A stretch of DNA of 64,000 nt. Source: an uncultured Pseudomonadota bacterium (GTDB lineage Bacteria > Pseudomonadota > Gammaproteobacteria > Burkholderiales > Burkholderiaceae_C). The stretch lies in contig CAMFIB010000001.1 of the NCBI GenBank assembly GCA_945952465.1, positions 372,001 to 436,000 of the forward strand. Reading direction: 5' to 3'. The position numbers and the translations under genes are program-made. The notes beneath the pieces are model-generated. The model made no database searches. It was not told where the DNA came from and was given only the letters and a program-made list of their open reading frames with translations. Shown in pieces: positions 62,093-64,000 of this stretch (position 1 is its first letter; the number at the start of each line of letters is the position of its first letter).

Positions 62093-63970
62093 ATGAACAC
62101 CTCCACCCCGTCTTCCACCACGCTCGACTTCCGCGCGCCGGCCGCCAACGAGCCCCAGTCGGTCGGGCCTGCCATGCCCGTGCCCGGCACCGCGCCGCAC
62201 GGCCGCTTCTTCGTGAGCGCCACTGACGGCGTGCAGCTCGCCGTGAAAACCTGGGGCGACCCGCAGGGCCGGCCCACCGTCGTGCTGGTGCACGGCTACC
62301 CCGACAACAGCGAGGTCTGGCACGCGGTGGCCGCGCAGTTGGCCGACAGCTTTTACGTCGTGGCCTACGACGTGCGCGGCGCGGGCGATTCCGGCGTGCC
62401 CAAGGCCACGGCCGCCTACCGCATGGAGCAGCTCTCGGCCGATTTCGAAGCGGTGATCGCCGTCGTCAGCCCCGACGCGCCGGTGCACCTGGTGGCGCAC
62501 GACTGGGGCTCCATCCAAAGCTGGGAGTCGGTCAGCGACGCGAGGCTGAAGGGCCGCATTGCGTCCTACACGTCCTGCGCCGGGCCCTGCCTGGACCATG
62601 TGGCGCACTGGGTGCGCCAGCGCGTGAAGCGGCCCACGCCGCGCCATTTGTTCGAGCTGTTGCGCCAGTTGTTCAGCTCCTGGTACATCGCCTTCTTCCA
62701 CCTGCCGGTGCTGCCCGGCCTGATGTGGCGGCTGGGCCTGGGCCGCGCCTGGCCCCGGCTGCTGCGCCGCATGGAAGGGGTGCATGTGGAGCCCAGCCCC
62801 AGCCAGACGCGCGACGGCGTGAACGGTGTGGCGCTGTACCGCGCCAACTTCTTCCGCCGCGCCGTGCGGCCCGAGGCCCGCGTCGCCCATGCGCCGGTGC
62901 AGACGCTGGTGACGCTGGGCGACAAATACGTGAGCCCGCGCCTGTCCGACGACATCGGCCGCTGGGTGCCGCTGCACTGGCGCCGCGAGATCCACACCGG
63001 CCACTGGCTGCCGCTGAAGAAGCCGGAGCTGATGGCGCGCTGCATACGAGAGTTCGCCGAGTTCACGCAGGGCGGCCTGAACGGCGCGGGCGAACCGCTC
63101 GACGGCCGGCCGGTGCCGGGTGATTTGCGCCGCACGCGGCTGGTGGGCAAGCGCCTGCCGCTGAGCGGCAAGCTGGCGGTGGTGACGGGTGCGGGCAGCG
63201 GCATCGGCCGTTGCACGGCGCTGGCGCTGGCCGACGAGGGCGCGCACGTCGTCGCGGTCGACATCAACCCCGAGAGCGCGGCGCGCACCGCCGAGCTCGC
63301 CCGCTGCATCGGCCGCGACGCGGCGGCCGAGCGGGTGGACGTGGGCAGCGCCGAGCAGATGCAGGCGCTGGCCGACCGGGTGCAGCGCGACTGGGGCGGC
63401 GCCGACATCGTGGTCAACAACGCCGGCATCGGCATGGCCGGCGGCATGCTGGCCACCGACGTGCCCGCCTGGCGCCGCATCATCGACATCAACCTGTGGA
63501 GCGTCATCTACGGCGGCCGCTTCTTCGGCCAGCAGATGGCGGCCAACGGGCGCGGCGGCCACATGCTCAACACCGCGTCGGCGGCGGCGTTCTCGCCGTC
63601 GCGCAGCATGCCGGCCTACGCCACCACCAAGGCGGCGGTGCTGATGCTCAGCGAAAGCCTGCGCGGCGAGTTCGCCGAGCACCACATCGGCGTCAGCACC
63701 ATCTGCCCCGGCTTCGCCGAGACCGGCATCATGGCCGCAACTGAACACGTGGGCGTGAGCGCGGCCGAACAAGACGCCAAACGCGCCAAGGCCACGAAGC
63801 TCTACAAGATGCGCGGCCTCAAGCCCGAGACGGTGGCCAAGGCCATGGTTCGCGCGCTGCACCGCAACCAGGCGGTGGTCACCGTCGGCCTGGAGGCCCA
63901 CGGCGCGCGCTTCACGCAGCGCTTCATGCCGTGGCTGTCACGCCGCATCGCCCGCATCAAGATGATCTGA
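62093..63970 (+). CDS. Alpha/beta-hydrolase–SDR fusion protein
   Basis: A 625-residue two-domain enzyme. Residues about 30-330 are an alpha/beta hydrolase of epoxide-hydrolase/dehalogenase type: HGYPDN near 68, VRGAGDSG, and HDWGSIQSW near 136, where Asp is the nucleophile. Residues about 355-610 are a short-chain dehydrogenase: TGAGSGIGR near 364, NNAGIG, the catalytic Ser, and YATTK near 509. Sequential ring or ester cleavage and oxidation of one hydrophobic substrate is a reasonable inference. Co-transcribed with the M24 gene and probably MerR-controlled. Confidence 0.9.
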   Translation: MNTSTPSSTTLDFRAPAANEPQSVGPAMPVPGTAPHGRFFVSATDGVQLAVKTWGDPQGRPTVVLVHGYPDNSEVWHAVAAQLADSFYVVAYDVRGAGDSGVPKATAAYRMEQLSADFEAVIAVVSPDAPVHLVAHDWGSIQSWESVSDARLKGRIASYTSCAGPCLDHVAHWVRQRVKRPTPRHLFELLRQLFSSWYIAFFHLPVLPGLMWRLGLGRAWPRLLRRMEGVHVEPSPSQTRDGVNGVALYRANFFRRAVRPEARVAHAPVQTLVTLGDKYVSPRLSDDIGRWVPLHWRREIHTGHWLPLKKPELMARCIREFAEFTQGGLNGAGEPLDGRPVPGDLRRTRLVGKRLPLSGKLAVVTGAGSGIGRCTALALADEGAHVVAVDINPESAARTAELARCIGRDAAAERVDVGSAEQMQALADRVQRDWGGADIVVNNAGIGMAGGMLATDVPAWRRIIDINLWSVIYGGRFFGQQMAANGRGGHMLNTASAAAFSPSRSMPAYATTKAAVLMLSESLRGEFAEHHIGVSTICPGFAETGIMAATEHVGVSAAEQDAKRAKATKLYKMRGLKPETVAKAMVRALHRNQAVVTVGLEAHGARFTQRFMPWLSRRIARIKMI

Positions 63971-63979
63971 GAACGCGCC

Positions 63980-64000
63980 ATGGAACTCGCCCCGATCAAC
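63980..64000 (+). CDS. Start of a further gene, cut by the window edge
   Basis: ATG after a 9-nt gap from the previous stop, reading MELAPIN to the edge. Same strand and tight spacing suggest it belongs to the MerR-controlled cluster. Too short to identify. Confidence 0.35.

Noticed and set aside
61022-63901. 959-codon minus-strand open frame over the M24 and hydrolase-SDR genes
   Set aside because: Low-complexity His/Arg/Gly/Val shadow; both plus-strand genes have catalytic motifs.

Overview
The window is GC-rich (about two thirds G+C) chromosomal DNA of a Gram-negative bacterium. The gene set points to Betaproteobacteria, order Burkholderiales, most likely a Comamonadaceae-type organism. 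The reasons are the folC–SPOR–cvpA–purF–metZ–gltX order, a prfB gene read by +1 frameshift, a QueE with the CX14CX2C cluster known from Burkholderia, the Kdo/heptose LPS genes waaC and waaA, and a dispersed short repeat of a kind I associate with this family from memory. There is no rRNA operon, prophage, transposase or CRISPR array. Genes are densely packed, many with ATGA or GTGA start/stop overlaps.

Layout. 0.1–10 kb holds housekeeping and small-molecule genes: glycerate kinase, queE-queD-dcd, a pyroglutamyl peptidase, a zinc metallopeptidase, rhlE, apaH and a CNNM/CorC-type membrane protein. 9.9–10.6 kb is a gene-poor stretch rich in transcription signals: several terminators, a strong promoter, a candidate small RNA and tRNA-Thr. 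10.6–16.5 kb is a leftward run of hydrolase, prfB (frameshifted), pepN and fbp. 16.6–25.2 kb carries an aldo-keto reductase, ybaK, plsY, yajQ/murB, a ZIP transporter, a ferritin-like protein, an ECF sigma factor and creA. At 25.3 kb lies an AT-richer orphan gene for a DpnI-fold nuclease, probably acquired by transfer. 25.8–33.7 kb holds argG, ppnP, an ECF sigma/anti-sigma pair facing a DUF1501/DUF1800 secreted-protein pair, a glycine-zipper protein and an ArsC-like protein. 33.7–41.2 kb is the folC-to-gltX block followed by tRNA-Ala, tRNA-Glu and tRNA-Asp.

41.2–51 kb is the most specialised region: a divergent, Fur-boxed iron/siderophore locus. It has an AraC regulator on one side and, on the other, a substrate-binding protein, IroE-like esterase, single FecCD permease, ATPase, DUF2218 protein, TonB-dependent receptor, DUF3325, DUF3649 and a PepSY membrane protein. 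Seven of its eight gene junctions are tight or overlapping, so it probably works as one unit: receptor import, periplasmic capture, inner-membrane transport, ester cleavage and/or reduction to release iron. No siderophore biosynthesis gene is present, so the substrate may be a siderophore made elsewhere.

51–56 kb includes a stress-type four-helix protein and a DNA-alkylation repair pair (ogt plus an Ada-AlkA fusion). 56.3–60.1 kb makes envelope precursors and LPS core (phosphomannomutase/phosphoglucomutase, waaC, waaA). 60.1–64 kb has a MerR regulator divergent from an M24 peptidase and an unusual alpha/beta-hydrolase–SDR fusion; a further gene starts at the right edge.

The main unexpected signal is a roughly 45–65 bp dispersed element ending in a 17-nt hairpin, with seven full-type copies plus two reduced or hairpin-only copies. 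Some copies sit in frame inside pepN, waaA and a SPOR-domain protein, and others supply the stop codon of a gene. A second, three-hairpin element carries the start codon of waaC. All family assignments are from reading the sequence without database searches.
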